A DNA stretch of 64,000 nucleotides, from contig NZ_FRBL01000002.1 in the NCBI RefSeq assembly GCF_900142605.1, forward strand, positions 124,001 through 188,000, read 5' to 3'. Shown one piece after another: positions 26,197 to 34,576 of this stretch (position 1 is its first letter; each line of letters opens with the position of its first letter). The notes below the pieces were generated by a model. The model saw only the letters and a list, made by a program, of their open reading frames with translations, was not told the origin of the DNA and did no database searches. The stretch is from Chitinophaga jiangningensis (GTDB lineage Bacteria; Bacteroidota; Bacteroidia; Chitinophagales; Chitinophagaceae). Both the position numbers and the translations under genes were made by a program.

Positions 26197-28785
26197 TTAT
26201 TCCTGTAAGATTTCCACAAACCCCTCCGTACCGTTTACCCTTATCCATTGTCCGTCTTTTATCAGCTTAGTAGCATCCTGCACACCCACTACTGCGGGGA
26301 GGCCGTATTCGCGGGCTATTACGGCACCATGCGTCATTAACCCGCCTACTTCTGTTACCAGCCCGGTAATGCCTACAAAAACTGGTGTCCAGCTGGGGTC
26401 TGTGAAGGCCGTTACCAGGATATCACCTTTTTCCAGGCGGGCCTCAGCGAGGTCCAGGATTACGCGGGCACGCCCTTCCACTACCCCGGAGGATACTGCC
26501 AGACCTGCGATGGCATTGGCTGGGAGGTAATCACGTGTGTATTTACCCGTTATGATTTCGCCGTCGGAAGTCATTACGCGTGGCGGGGTAAGCTTTTCGA
26601 ATTGTGCGAAGACTTCCCTGCGTTGCCGGATGAGTGCGTGATCCGCTTGTTGGGTGCGAATCACCTCCCTCAGTTCCTCAAAGCTGAGATAGAAAATATC
26701 TTCCACGTCACTGATAACACCGGCTTGCCGGAGCCGTGCAGCCTCGCCCATTAACGCCTGCTTATATACGAAGTTGCGGCTAATGATGCTGTATTTCGGG
26801 TACTCACGATAGCCGCTGTACTGGCGAACCAATTCAATCATTCGTTTTGTTTCTGCCACTTTTTCCGCGCCGCCCGGCAGCTGCTGTAAGCGATCGAGCA
26901 GTTCCTTTTCCTTTTCAGTGGCGGCTTTGAGGCCCTGGGCAAACTTTTGTGCAGCTGCGCCCGGAGGGAAGTTATGCAGGTTATTGAGGATCATGGGCAG
27001 GAGGATCGCAGGATTTTCGGCCCAGCGGGTTTTGGTGATATCTATTTCACCGGCGCAGCGCATGCCATATTTTTCCAGAAACGCTGTAATGGCAGCGGCG
27101 GTTTCCCGCCCTCCCGGTATGGCAGGGAGTTGATCCAGGAAACCACTATCCGTTGTTTGTTCCAGGAAATTAATTACTTCCGGATAAGGGCGAAGTACAT
27201 CGGCAACGTTCATCAGCTCGAGCCCCATTTCGGAAGTGACGTTGTTGGCAACGGATTGGGTGAGGATATCCGCAACATTTTTATCCCCCAGCCATGCCTC
27301 GATGTTGTCATTTAGCCAGGTAGCAGCGTTCATACCTGTGATGATTACATTCAGGCTTTGCGGATCGAATAATACCTTAGCCGATTCCCTGATATGCGTG
27401 AGGATAAAATCAATTAAATCCAGCCCTGTTTTGCCTTTGATGTCAGCTTTGAGCTGTTTGCTTGCTGCCTCGTTGGCAGCGATCAGCTTCGCTACAATAT
27501 GCGGATCATAATCTATTCTGACGTTGTAGTCGTGCATGGGCACGGGAATGGTATCAGCTTTGTCCACCTGGAATTCCGCTCGTTGCAGCAGGGTAAGTAT
27601 CGCATCCTTAATCAGTGGGTCCGATTTACCCAGCACGCCGGTGAACATTGCCCTGCGGGCAGGCACGGCCAGGTCGGGTGCCACGTCTACAAACAAACGC
27701 CCTGCGGCTTCGTACATGGGCCGTGGTGTGGTAAGCTGAAACAAAGAGAGCCCGAGTGGCTTCATGGCATCGGTCATCATTTGCTGATGGCCTACGGATA
27801 TATAGGCATGAAAAAGATCATCCTCCACTTGCGGAATGGGGAATAAGGTGGTAATAGGGCGGCTTTGTACAATAAAGAAAGTATCATTATCGAGGCACCA
27901 TTCGATATCCTGTGGTTGGCCGAAATGAGCTTCAATTTTTCGACCCAGCTGCTCCAATGCCAGTAGCTGTGCATCGGTCAGCACCGATACCTGTTGCTGG
28001 TCCTGCGCAATGGCTTGCTGCCGCGTGCCTCCTTCCGGCGCCGCGAAAATACCGAGTTGCTTGGCTGATATCTCCCTGGCAATAACCCTACCCTGCTGTA
28101 TTTTAAAGTGATCAGCATTTACCAGTCCTGATACCAGTGCTTCCCCAAGTCCGAAGCCGGCATCTACGGAAACAGTTTTCCGGTTGCCTGTTACCGGATC
28201 GGCGGTGAACATAATACCCGCCCCATAGGGGAACACCATTTGCTGCACCACCACTGCCAGCTGCACTTTTTGATGGTCGAAACCATGTTGGATACGATAG
28301 ATAATAGCTCTCTCCGTAAACAAGGAGGCCCAGCACTTGCTGACATATTGCAGGACTGCGGGAATACCCGTAATATTCAGGTAGGTATCCTGCTGACCTG
28401 CAAAAGAGGCGGTAGGCAAATCCTCTGCGGTGGCGCTGGAACGCACCGCCAGCGGAACCGCTTCCTGGCCTTGTAAATGCTGACGGATAGCGGCGCTGAC
28501 ATCCGCCGGCATAGCGGCCTCCTCAATAGACAGGCGCAATGCAGTGCCGATGGAATGGATTGCTGCATGATCGTGGATGGTTAAACCGGCTAACTGTTCC
28601 AGTAGCTGATGAATGGAGGGAGATGCTGCCATCACTTGTTGAAATGCTGCAGTAGTGATACAAAATCCCGGTGGCACGTTTACACCCGCGATAGTAGTAA
28701 GTTCTCCGAGATTGGCACCTTTACCGCCGACAATAGTAAGCATGGTACGATCAGTTTCCGAAAAGCTGCGAACATAGGATTGCAT
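26197..28785 (-). CDS. rph: Rifamycin phosphotransferase (PEP-synthase-like)
   Basis: The 862-residue protein has the three-part architecture of PEP-utilising dikinases. An ATP-grasp domain (1 to about 315) carries VGGKGANLGEL, VPPGFCITTAAF and FIVQSRPITTLFP. A central helical domain (about 320-750) contains VGHQQMMTDAMKPLGLSLF, which from memory is the hallmark of rifampin phosphotransferases rather than true PEP synthases. A C-terminal swivelling domain carries the phospho-accepting His819 in GGLMTHGAVIAREYG. There is no PEP/pyruvate-binding TIM barrel, so it should phosphorylate a small molecule using the beta-phosphate of ATP. Rph inactivates rifamycins in Listeria, Bacillus and actinomycetes. 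It is monocistronic and divergent from a thioesterase. Confidence 0.86.
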   Translation of the reverse strand: MQSYVRSFSETDRTMLTIVGGKGANLGELTTIAGVNVPPGFCITTAAFQQVMAASPSIHQLLEQLAGLTIHDHAAIHSIGTALRLSIEEAAMPADVSAAIRQHLQGQEAVPLAVRSSATAEDLPTASFAGQQDTYLNITGIPAVLQYVSKCWASLFTERAIIYRIQHGFDHQKVQLAVVVQQMVFPYGAGIMFTADPVTGNRKTVSVDAGFGLGEALVSGLVNADHFKIQQGRVIAREISAKQLGIFAAPEGGTRQQAIAQDQQQVSVLTDAQLLALEQLGRKIEAHFGQPQDIEWCLDNDTFFIVQSRPITTLFPIPQVEDDLFHAYISVGHQQMMTDAMKPLGLSLFQLTTPRPMYEAAGRLFVDVAPDLAVPARRAMFTGVLGKSDPLIKDAILTLLQRAEFQVDKADTIPVPMHDYNVRIDYDPHIVAKLIAANEAASKQLKADIKGKTGLDLIDFILTHIRESAKVLFDPQSLNVIITGMNAATWLNDNIEAWLGDKNVADILTQSVANNVTSEMGLELMNVADVLRPYPEVINFLEQTTDSGFLDQLPAIPGGRETAAAITAFLEKYGMRCAGEIDITKTRWAENPAILLPMILNNLHNFPPGAAAQKFAQGLKAATEKEKELLDRLQQLPGGAEKVAETKRMIELVRQYSGYREYPKYSIISRNFVYKQALMGEAARLRQAGVISDVEDIFYLSFEELREVIRTQQADHALIRQRREVFAQFEKLTPPRVMTSDGEIITGKYTRDYLPANAIAGLAVSSGVVEGRARVILDLAEARLEKGDILVTAFTDPSWTPVFVGITGLVTEVGGLMTHGAVIAREYGLPAVVGVQDATKLIKDGQWIRVNGTEGFVEILQE

Positions 28786-28829
28786 AGTGAGTGGGTCAAA
28801 ATTTGGTTTAGAGAGAAGGTGATTGCGTA

Positions 28830-28837
28830 CAAAAATA
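28830..28837 (-). promoter_or_regulatory. Bacteroidota -7 element for rph
   Basis: On the minus strand this reads TATTTTTG, an exact TAnnTTTG, 44 bases before the rph ATG. This implies a separate promoter for rph with a leader of about 38 bases. Confidence 0.5.
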
Positions 28838-28878
28838 CAGCATGAAAGGAGTAATTTTCATTTTTCGTAAATTTAATC

Positions 28879-29310
28879 ATGGTAACTTATTTCGAAGGCC
28901 CCGTATTATGGGCACAATTAGACGCGAATATGCACATGCGGCACAGCGCTTATGCCGACTTTGCGGCGCAGGCGCGATTAAATATGCTGGATAAACTGGG
29001 AATGAAGGCAGAAGAGTTGGTGGCACTGAAGCTGGGCCCTATATTATTCAGGGAAGAGCTGATTTATCATCGGGAGGTAGGCCCCAATGATTACCTGAAA
29101 GTGACCTGTGTGATGACTAAATCCCGTAAAGATGGCAGCAGATGGTCCATCCGCCATGAGATTTACAGGAAGGACGGCGTGAAGGCAGCCACCATTAATG
29201 TGGACGGCGCCTGGATAGATGTGGCGAAGCGGAAACTGGGGACGCTGCCGGAACACCTGTATCAGCAATTCAAGCAGCTGCCGGTCAGTGAAGACTATGT
29301 GGAAGAATAA
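28879..29310 (+). CDS. Acyl-CoA thioesterase, hot-dog fold (4HBT family)
   Basis: The 143-residue protein fits the YbgC/4-hydroxybenzoyl-CoA thioesterase family. It has VLWAQLDANMHMRHSAYADFA with the expected D..MHMRH active-site pattern (Asp19 in place), the central helix NMLDKLGM, and the strands YLKVTCVMTKSRKDGSRWS. Such enzymes hydrolyse acyl-CoA or acyl-ACP thioesters in the cytoplasm. The start ATG is preceded by TAAATTTA at 28868-28875, one base off the -7 motif, so a near-leaderless transcript is possible. A shared terminator follows. Confidence 0.9.
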   Translation: MVTYFEGPVLWAQLDANMHMRHSAYADFAAQARLNMLDKLGMKAEELVALKLGPILFREELIYHREVGPNDYLKVTCVMTKSRKDGSRWSIRHEIYRKDGVKAATINVDGAWIDVAKRKLGTLPEHLYQQFKQLPVSEDYVEE

Positions 29311-29320
29311 TTAAAACAGA

Positions 29321-29358
29321 AAGTCCGTTCCTGTAAACACAGCAACGGACTTCTTTTT
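29321..29358. terminator. Bidirectional terminator between convergent genes
   Basis: AAGTCCGTT (29321-29329) pairs with AACGGACTT (29344-29352), with inner CTGT/ACAG pairing. T-rich on the right and A-rich on the left, it can serve both the thioesterase gene and the convergent gene ending at 29373. Confidence 0.85.
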
Positions 29359-29372
29359 TCAAAGGGGAACAA

Positions 29373-29906
29373 TCAGCGACGGGTAATCGGCTTTTCACGG
29401 AAATATACCAGCCGGCCCGCTTCCAACTCCTTAATAAAAGGTAAGTTGTTTTGTATATAAGACTTGGTGGACTGTTCGAAATAGCTGTCGAGCTGGAAGA
29501 ACTTAGCTGCACGGTTAGCGCCCAGCAACTTATTCATCCGCCGGAAATAGCGCATTTGCAGGTGGCTATATTCCAGGTCGTTGTTCATCATTTGTTTGGT
29601 TAATGAATTGAGTTTCTTTTCGTCCAGCGATGTGAATTCCTCGTTGTACATTCTCAGCAGGGCCAGGCGTTCGGCCTGCCATGGCTGCTTATCTGTTTCA
29701 TAATCCATCAGGGCTTCCTGGAACCCTTTTGTTTCTACAGGTGAAATGCGCAGGTAATCCTTCATCAGGGCATCTTTGTTTTTGCCGAAGATCTCAGTGA
29801 TGATATCTTCTCCCTCCAGTGGCATGGCCACCTGAACAGTTTGGGCTTGTGCTCCCAGGGTGGCTAACAATACTACCAACAAACAAAACAAATTTCTCAT
29901 GGTCAT
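29373..29906 (-). CDS. Small exported helical protein of unknown function
   Basis: The protein (177 residues from 29906, or 175 from the ATG at 29900) has a clear signal peptide (MRNLFCLLVVLLATLGAQAQ). The mature part is charged and predicted helical, with many Glu/Lys/Met residues and a C-terminal third GANRAAKFFQLDSYFEQ. The size, location and helical character recall Spy/CpxP-like periplasmic proteins, but no LTxxQ motif is clear, so I leave it unassigned. A longer open frame to 29969 lacks signal-peptide character at its start and is rejected. Confidence 0.75.
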   Translation of the reverse strand: MTMRNLFCLLVVLLATLGAQAQTVQVAMPLEGEDIITEIFGKNKDALMKDYLRISPVETKGFQEALMDYETDKQPWQAERLALLRMYNEEFTSLDEKKLNSLTKQMMNNDLEYSHLQMRYFRRMNKLLGANRAAKFFQLDSYFEQSTKSYIQNNLPFIKELEAGRLVYFREKPITRR

Positions 29907-29969
29907 AAATTTTGTGGTGATCGGTTGTTTGAGATCCAACGCCCTTTGGCGCATATCACCCGCAGGCAC

Positions 29970-30600
29970 GACTTAGCCTGAAAAAAATGCTCGGAATGTT
30001 TACCGTTGTTGTAACTGCATGCACTGATCAATACTTCCGGGGCTCTAACAAATAAAAGGGTCTTCATATGATTACCAGATGCCGACGTAATAATAGAAAC
30101 CAACAATACCCGGCTTAGCCTGATGTAGTACTTGCTATTCGCTGTGACGTATCGCTTCCAGTTTCGCGGTTACTTAAAGCTACGGTTACATTGAATTTAA
30201 ACGACATTGCGGCTTAGATCTCTGTCTAGTAAAATATTATTTCATTCACACGCATTTTTTAGATTAGATAAAATCCTCCTCAGCAAGCCTTTACTGACTT
30301 GTCAGATTTGAGTTACTATATTGAAAAAGTTATGTCAGAAAGAATTGCGGAGTGGGATCACTCCGCAGTCATTCATTATAATTCCACGTTACGAAAAAGA
30401 AGTATCTTTTATCAATAGAAATATGATTACTATAAATACATTGATACAGGCTACTTTTCGACTAAGAACTTTGAATGATGCTAGAGGTCAATGCTCAGGA
30501 GTAAATCGTTCTAATTACGCAGGACTCCAAATTTAAATGTTAGTTTTTTATCCACCAAATAAATAAATTTATCCACACACAGAACAATTCTCAAAAACAA
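29970..30600. other. Gene-poor, AT-richer intergenic region
   Basis: About 630 bases without a convincing gene. A 71-codon open frame (30321-30536, +) has no recognised similarity, no promoter motif and starts at a TTG. Inside it lies a 9-bp hairpin (TGCGGAGTG at 30346-30354 with CACTCCGCA at 30359-30367). I see no tRNA, IS terminus or repeat copy. It may be a decayed gene or acquired DNA. Confidence 0.5.
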
Positions 30601-30627
30601 GAAAGCCCCCGGTTCACGGAGGCTTTC
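30595..30627 (-). terminator. Terminator of the GLPGLI operon
   Basis: GAAAGCCCCC (30601-30610) pairs with GGAGGCTTTC (30618-30627) apart from one mismatch. On the minus strand it is followed by TTGTTTTTG, 18 bases after the GLPGLI stop. Confidence 0.75.
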
Positions 30628-30644
30628 AGCGATTTTAAGGGTGT

Positions 30645-31403
30645 TTATAACTCCGCAAATTTGATGTAATATTTACCATAATTACCTTTTTCTGCCAACG
30701 CAGCTGACAGGTCGTTATGTAGTTGTTCGCGGGTAACCTTCTTTCCCTTTTTTTGTGGTAACAACTGATCCGCCGGGATGGATTCCACCAGCACCTTGGT
30801 AGCAAACCAGGTAATGTGCTCATGGGGCAGCGCCACGCCTAATATCATACCAGGCAAGCCTGTAAAGGATTCTGGCCCGCCGGGAGGAATGATCTGATCG
30901 GTGAAAAATGCCACCACGTAAATGCTGTCCATAATCACGGCATTTGCGCGGCGACAATCGAACCCAGCAATATTCCTTCTTTCATCCGTGATCTTCCAGC
31001 TGATATTCCGCAGGCTATCCTGGATCAGAAAAGTTTGTTCGAATACATGTTTTTGGGAGACGGTACGGCCGCTGCTGAGCACATTGTACACAATGTTGTC
31101 ATTTGCCGGAAACTCCCGGGCATTCTTCATATCCGGACTTTCCCTGCCTGGCCTGTACAGCGTTATGGAATCAGTAAACCAGCAGTCGAAATACTGGGTG
31201 GTGAACTGGGGCAAACGCTGCAACTGTAACTGCACCCAGCCATTATCAGGATCATCTTTATTCATCTCCTTCAGCACTGCATGTACATTGGTACGCTTCT
31301 CAAACTCAATCCTTCCGGTAGTAAAAAACATTGCCTCCTGCGCCTTCACCAGTTGCCCTAAACACATACTTAACAGTATTCCTAAAAGCATTTTCATCTT
31401 CAT
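30645..31403 (-). CDS. GLPGLI-family exported protein
   Basis: This 252-residue Bacteroidota-specific protein has a signal peptide (MKMKMLLGILLSMCLG, cleaved after VKAQ). The family signature appears as SFTGLPGMILGVALP at about residues 185-199, with ITWFATKVLVE after it. The role of GLPGLI proteins is unknown; they are periplasmic or surface proteins regularly encoded next to outer-membrane barrels of the OMP_b-brl_3 type, as here, where the barrel stop is 7 bases upstream. The ATG at 31403 (or 31397) is chosen because it starts the signal peptide; the longer frame overlaps the barrel gene. Confidence 0.88.
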   Translation of the reverse strand: MKMKMLLGILLSMCLGQLVKAQEAMFFTTGRIEFEKRTNVHAVLKEMNKDDPDNGWVQLQLQRLPQFTTQYFDCWFTDSITLYRPGRESPDMKNAREFPANDNIVYNVLSSGRTVSQKHVFEQTFLIQDSLRNISWKITDERRNIAGFDCRRANAVIMDSIYVVAFFTDQIIPPGGPESFTGLPGMILGVALPHEHITWFATKVLVESIPADQLLPQKKGKKVTREQLHNDLSAALAEKGNYGKYYIKFAEL

Positions 31404-31410
31404 AAAAAAA

Positions 31411-34194
31411 CTATTTGCTGGCGGCAGTGCTTCCACCAAACTTGTTAAAATTCCAGAGAAAAGTAACCATGGCATAGCGGCCGATGATACCATACGTGCT
31501 TTGCGATACCGTGTTACCATACATGTTTCGATTAATCCCCCGGCGCTGCTTCAGCAAATCCTCTACCGAACACCTCAGCTCAAAGGCATCGCCCTTTCCG
31601 AACTTCTTACCTAAGCCGGCATTCCAGATAGCCATGTTGTTATTCATGGCAAACAACGCAGTTTTAGGCCGTATAGTATAATCCATATCTGTATTTAACT
31701 GCAGTTTCCAGGGCAATGTAACCGTTACGTTGGCATTCAGCGGAAACTCCCAATAGGTAGTGGTCAGCGATTGCTGTATGGACGACACGGTACTATTATA
31801 ACGAGCGCCCGCACGTATGGATGCTTCATATTTCTTCTCCTCAAATTTCCTTAAGGAAACCAATGCTGCAACGTTATAGGTGTTGGAGATATTCTTTACC
31901 AGATTTACCAGGTCCGTGCGCCTGCCCATTTCTCCATTGGACTCTGCGCCAAATCGTACCCCTTTCCACTTCAGTTTCCACTCGCCCGACATCCAGTACC
32001 TGATACTGCGGTTGCCATCCACATTTACCGTCATGCTTTTGCTTCGCCCACTGGCATCTACCTCCGTTGCATTACCAAAATCATTCAAGGCAAAACTATA
32101 ATTGAGGCTTACCCAAAGATTCCGCTCCGTGAACACCTTATAGTCGCTGAAATTTAAATTCATGGAGCTGTAGTATGAGGGTTTCAGTGCCGGGTTACCC
32201 ACCACAATATTGATCTGATTATCATTGGACACCAGTGGCTGCAACTGATTCACATCCGGCTGACGGGTATACCCGTTATATGACAAGGAGATACTTTGTT
32301 GCTGGCGACGCTGATAACCTATACGCGCCCGCGGATTCCAGTTGATAAAACTGCGATCCCAGGTAGTACCGGTAAACATATTATCCTGGTGATACTTCGT
32401 TGCACCTACATTAGTACCAATGTTGAAACGGATTTTTTTGTAATTATAGTTATAGGCCAGGCCGCCTGAATTAGTGACTACATTGTATTGAAAGTCATTA
32501 CTGTAAAGAGAATCCAGCTCCTCATACTTTCCGTTGTCCGCCTTATTATAGGAACTTCGGCCGGAATGGTTATTATTCAGCTGCAGCCTATAGGAGAATT
32601 GCATTAACCCGTTTTTCCCCAAAGGCTCCGTATAGGTTACGTTGCCACCGATATTGGATTCTTCACTGGTATTTAGTTTATGCTGATCGACTGTCAATAC
32701 AGAATCCAGCACGCCGGCGGTGTAAACACTTGCATGGGACAGCTGCAACATATTGCTGTTGGATTTCTCATAATTCTGCGATAAGTTGACGGAAAGGGTT
32801 CGCCCCTTTTTTTGAAAACGCTGCTTCCATAACAAGTTGGTACCAAATTTATCGCGCTGCCCATCGCTGCTGGTATTGTTCTCATTTTCATTGAGCAACT
32901 GATCGTTTTCATTTGTTACCTCCCCTTTGGTACGGGAAAAGCTGGTATGATTATCCCGCCCTGCCTGTACGTTGAACTTTACAGTAGCCATGCTGTCGAT
33001 CTTCCATTCGTACATACCATCAGCACGGACCTTCTTATCCAGTACCTTGCTGGTGTTGGTATCTTTGGAATACTGCACGGTATTATTAAGTACGTTCTGA
33101 TTCAGGTTGGCGGACCACTGTTCCACATCCATGCGCAAACCTTTCGCGTTAGCGGCCATACGCTGCTTATCCTGGTTCCATTTGTCCTCGTAGTGCACCC
33201 CGCCTGTTTGTGCCAGCGGGAATCCCCTGCCATCAAACCTGCCGTCCCAGCCACCCAGATCATCATTGTTATAGCCTATATAATAACCGCCAACTTCATC
33301 GTAGCTCATATTATCGGCATTACTCTGTCCAAACTTATCCCGTTCTTCCCAGTTAAGTCCCGTTTTTCCGGTGTTGGAAGCGATGCCAAACACTGCTACC
33401 TTGCGTTTGCCCTGGAAGAGGTTGGCCATGAGCTGCGTATCAAAATAGCCATGGGTACCGCCGCTGGCACTGGCTTTCCCGAAATAGCCCTTCTTCTTGT
33501 CTTCTTTCAGGGTGATGTTAATGGTCCTGGATTTTTCACCGTCGTCGACACCGGTAAAATCAGCCTGCTCACTTTTTTTATCGAATACCTGCACTTTATC
33601 CACCATATCCGCGCGGAGGTTTTTAGTTACCAGTGTAGGATCATCCCCAAAGAACTCCTCCCCTTCCACCAGCACTTTTTTGACCTGCTGCCCCATGGCG
33701 GTTATCTGTCCGTTTTTATCGACCTGTATACCAGGCATCACCTTCAACAACTCTTCCACATTAGCATTGGCAGCGGTTTTGAAGCTGTCGGCATTAAACT
33801 CGGTGGTATCGCCTTTAAAGCGTATAGCCGCGACCTGTTGCTTCACCACCACTTCCTGCAGCAGTCTTGCCTTCTGGATCATATTTACATTACCCATATT
33901 ATGCAGGGTACTGTCAGTAAGCGTTACCGACTCCACATAGTCCGCAAATTTCGGGTAAGTGATCATGACCAGGTACTGGCCGGGTTTCAGGTTTTTAAGT
34001 TCAAAGCGCCCATCTCCGGCGGTTCGTTGAAACCGGTACAGGATGGAGTCTTTCGCATGCAGTACAGCTACCACCGCATTGGAAAGGTTGACACGATTCA
34101 GGGTGTCCGCCACCTTCCCTTTTACTATCGCGGATTGCGCCCAGGTTGTTTGTATGGTAAACAACAAAGCAACCAGGAAAAAAAGTTTTTTCAT
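31411..34194 (-). CDS. Outer-membrane beta-barrel protein, TonB-receptor-like, GLPGLI partner
   Basis: The 927-residue protein has a signal peptide (MKKLFFLVALLFTIQTTWAQ) and a carboxypeptidase-regulatory-like domain (about 24-105, with KNLKPGQYLVMITYPKF). Its plug-like segment has EFNADSFKTAANANVEELL, MPGIQVDKNGQITAMGQ and VLVEGEEFFGDDP, and a barrel of about 680 residues ends TFLWNFNKFG. Start is the ATG at 34194; 17 upstream codons do not look like a leader. It forms an operon with the GLPGLI gene. It is similar in plan to the barrel at 7673, but partnered differently. Substrate unknown. Confidence 0.88.
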   Translation of the reverse strand: MKKLFFLVALLFTIQTTWAQSAIVKGKVADTLNRVNLSNAVVAVLHAKDSILYRFQRTAGDGRFELKNLKPGQYLVMITYPKFADYVESVTLTDSTLHNMGNVNMIQKARLLQEVVVKQQVAAIRFKGDTTEFNADSFKTAANANVEELLKVMPGIQVDKNGQITAMGQQVKKVLVEGEEFFGDDPTLVTKNLRADMVDKVQVFDKKSEQADFTGVDDGEKSRTINITLKEDKKKGYFGKASASGGTHGYFDTQLMANLFQGKRKVAVFGIASNTGKTGLNWEERDKFGQSNADNMSYDEVGGYYIGYNNDDLGGWDGRFDGRGFPLAQTGGVHYEDKWNQDKQRMAANAKGLRMDVEQWSANLNQNVLNNTVQYSKDTNTSKVLDKKVRADGMYEWKIDSMATVKFNVQAGRDNHTSFSRTKGEVTNENDQLLNENENNTSSDGQRDKFGTNLLWKQRFQKKGRTLSVNLSQNYEKSNSNMLQLSHASVYTAGVLDSVLTVDQHKLNTSEESNIGGNVTYTEPLGKNGLMQFSYRLQLNNNHSGRSSYNKADNGKYEELDSLYSNDFQYNVVTNSGGLAYNYNYKKIRFNIGTNVGATKYHQDNMFTGTTWDRSFINWNPRARIGYQRRQQQSISLSYNGYTRQPDVNQLQPLVSNDNQINIVVGNPALKPSYYSSMNLNFSDYKVFTERNLWVSLNYSFALNDFGNATEVDASGRSKSMTVNVDGNRSIRYWMSGEWKLKWKGVRFGAESNGEMGRRTDLVNLVKNISNTYNVAALVSLRKFEEKKYEASIRAGARYNSTVSSIQQSLTTTYWEFPLNANVTVTLPWKLQLNTDMDYTIRPKTALFAMNNNMAIWNAGLGKKFGKGDAFELRCSVEDLLKQRRGINRNMYGNTVSQSTYGIIGRYAMVTFLWNFNKFGGSTAASK

Positions 34195-34384
34195 TAACGG
34201 GTTACAGGTTAATAAGGAATTCACAGTTCCCGCACACACACGCATTGATTAGATGCAACGCGGTCAAAATTCCATAAAAAAATTCAACATGATTTTATCG
34301 TGCGTGATAAACATCTGTTAAATTGTACTCTACTTATCGAGTAGGGTGATGGGGTACAATAAATATTTTGATTGAGGTTATCCA

Positions 34385-34445
34385 ATGACACCTTCGGTGT
34401 CATCGGGGAGGTCACAAAGCGAGGAGACGGCTAGCCAGCCGTCTC
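34385..34445. repeat. Two adjacent hairpins downstream of the helicase gene
   Basis: ATGACACC (34385-34392) pairs with GGTGTCAT (34396-34403) around TTC. GAGACGGCT (34424-34432) pairs with AGCCGTCTC (34437-34445) around AGCC. The hairpins do not share an arm. The remaining gap (34195-34576) shows nothing further. Confidence 0.7.
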
Positions 34446-34576
34446 TACGCCGCTATGCATATTGAATTCAAATTCGATGCACGCTGTTGCTAATAAATTA
34501 TTATCATAATGGCACGATAACTGACAATGCCGTTTTTCAGATATGACAAGGAAAGCAGTGGCACAGTACCTACCTA

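Noticed and set aside
30321..30536. 71-codon frame starting at TTG
   Set aside because: No promoter motif, no known similarity, unusual start; left as part of an unassigned region.
32947..34197. 416-codon open frame on the plus strand
   Set aside because: It is antisense to the outer-membrane barrel gene, has low-complexity His/Ile-rich composition, and no family, promoter or signal; a shadow of codon use.
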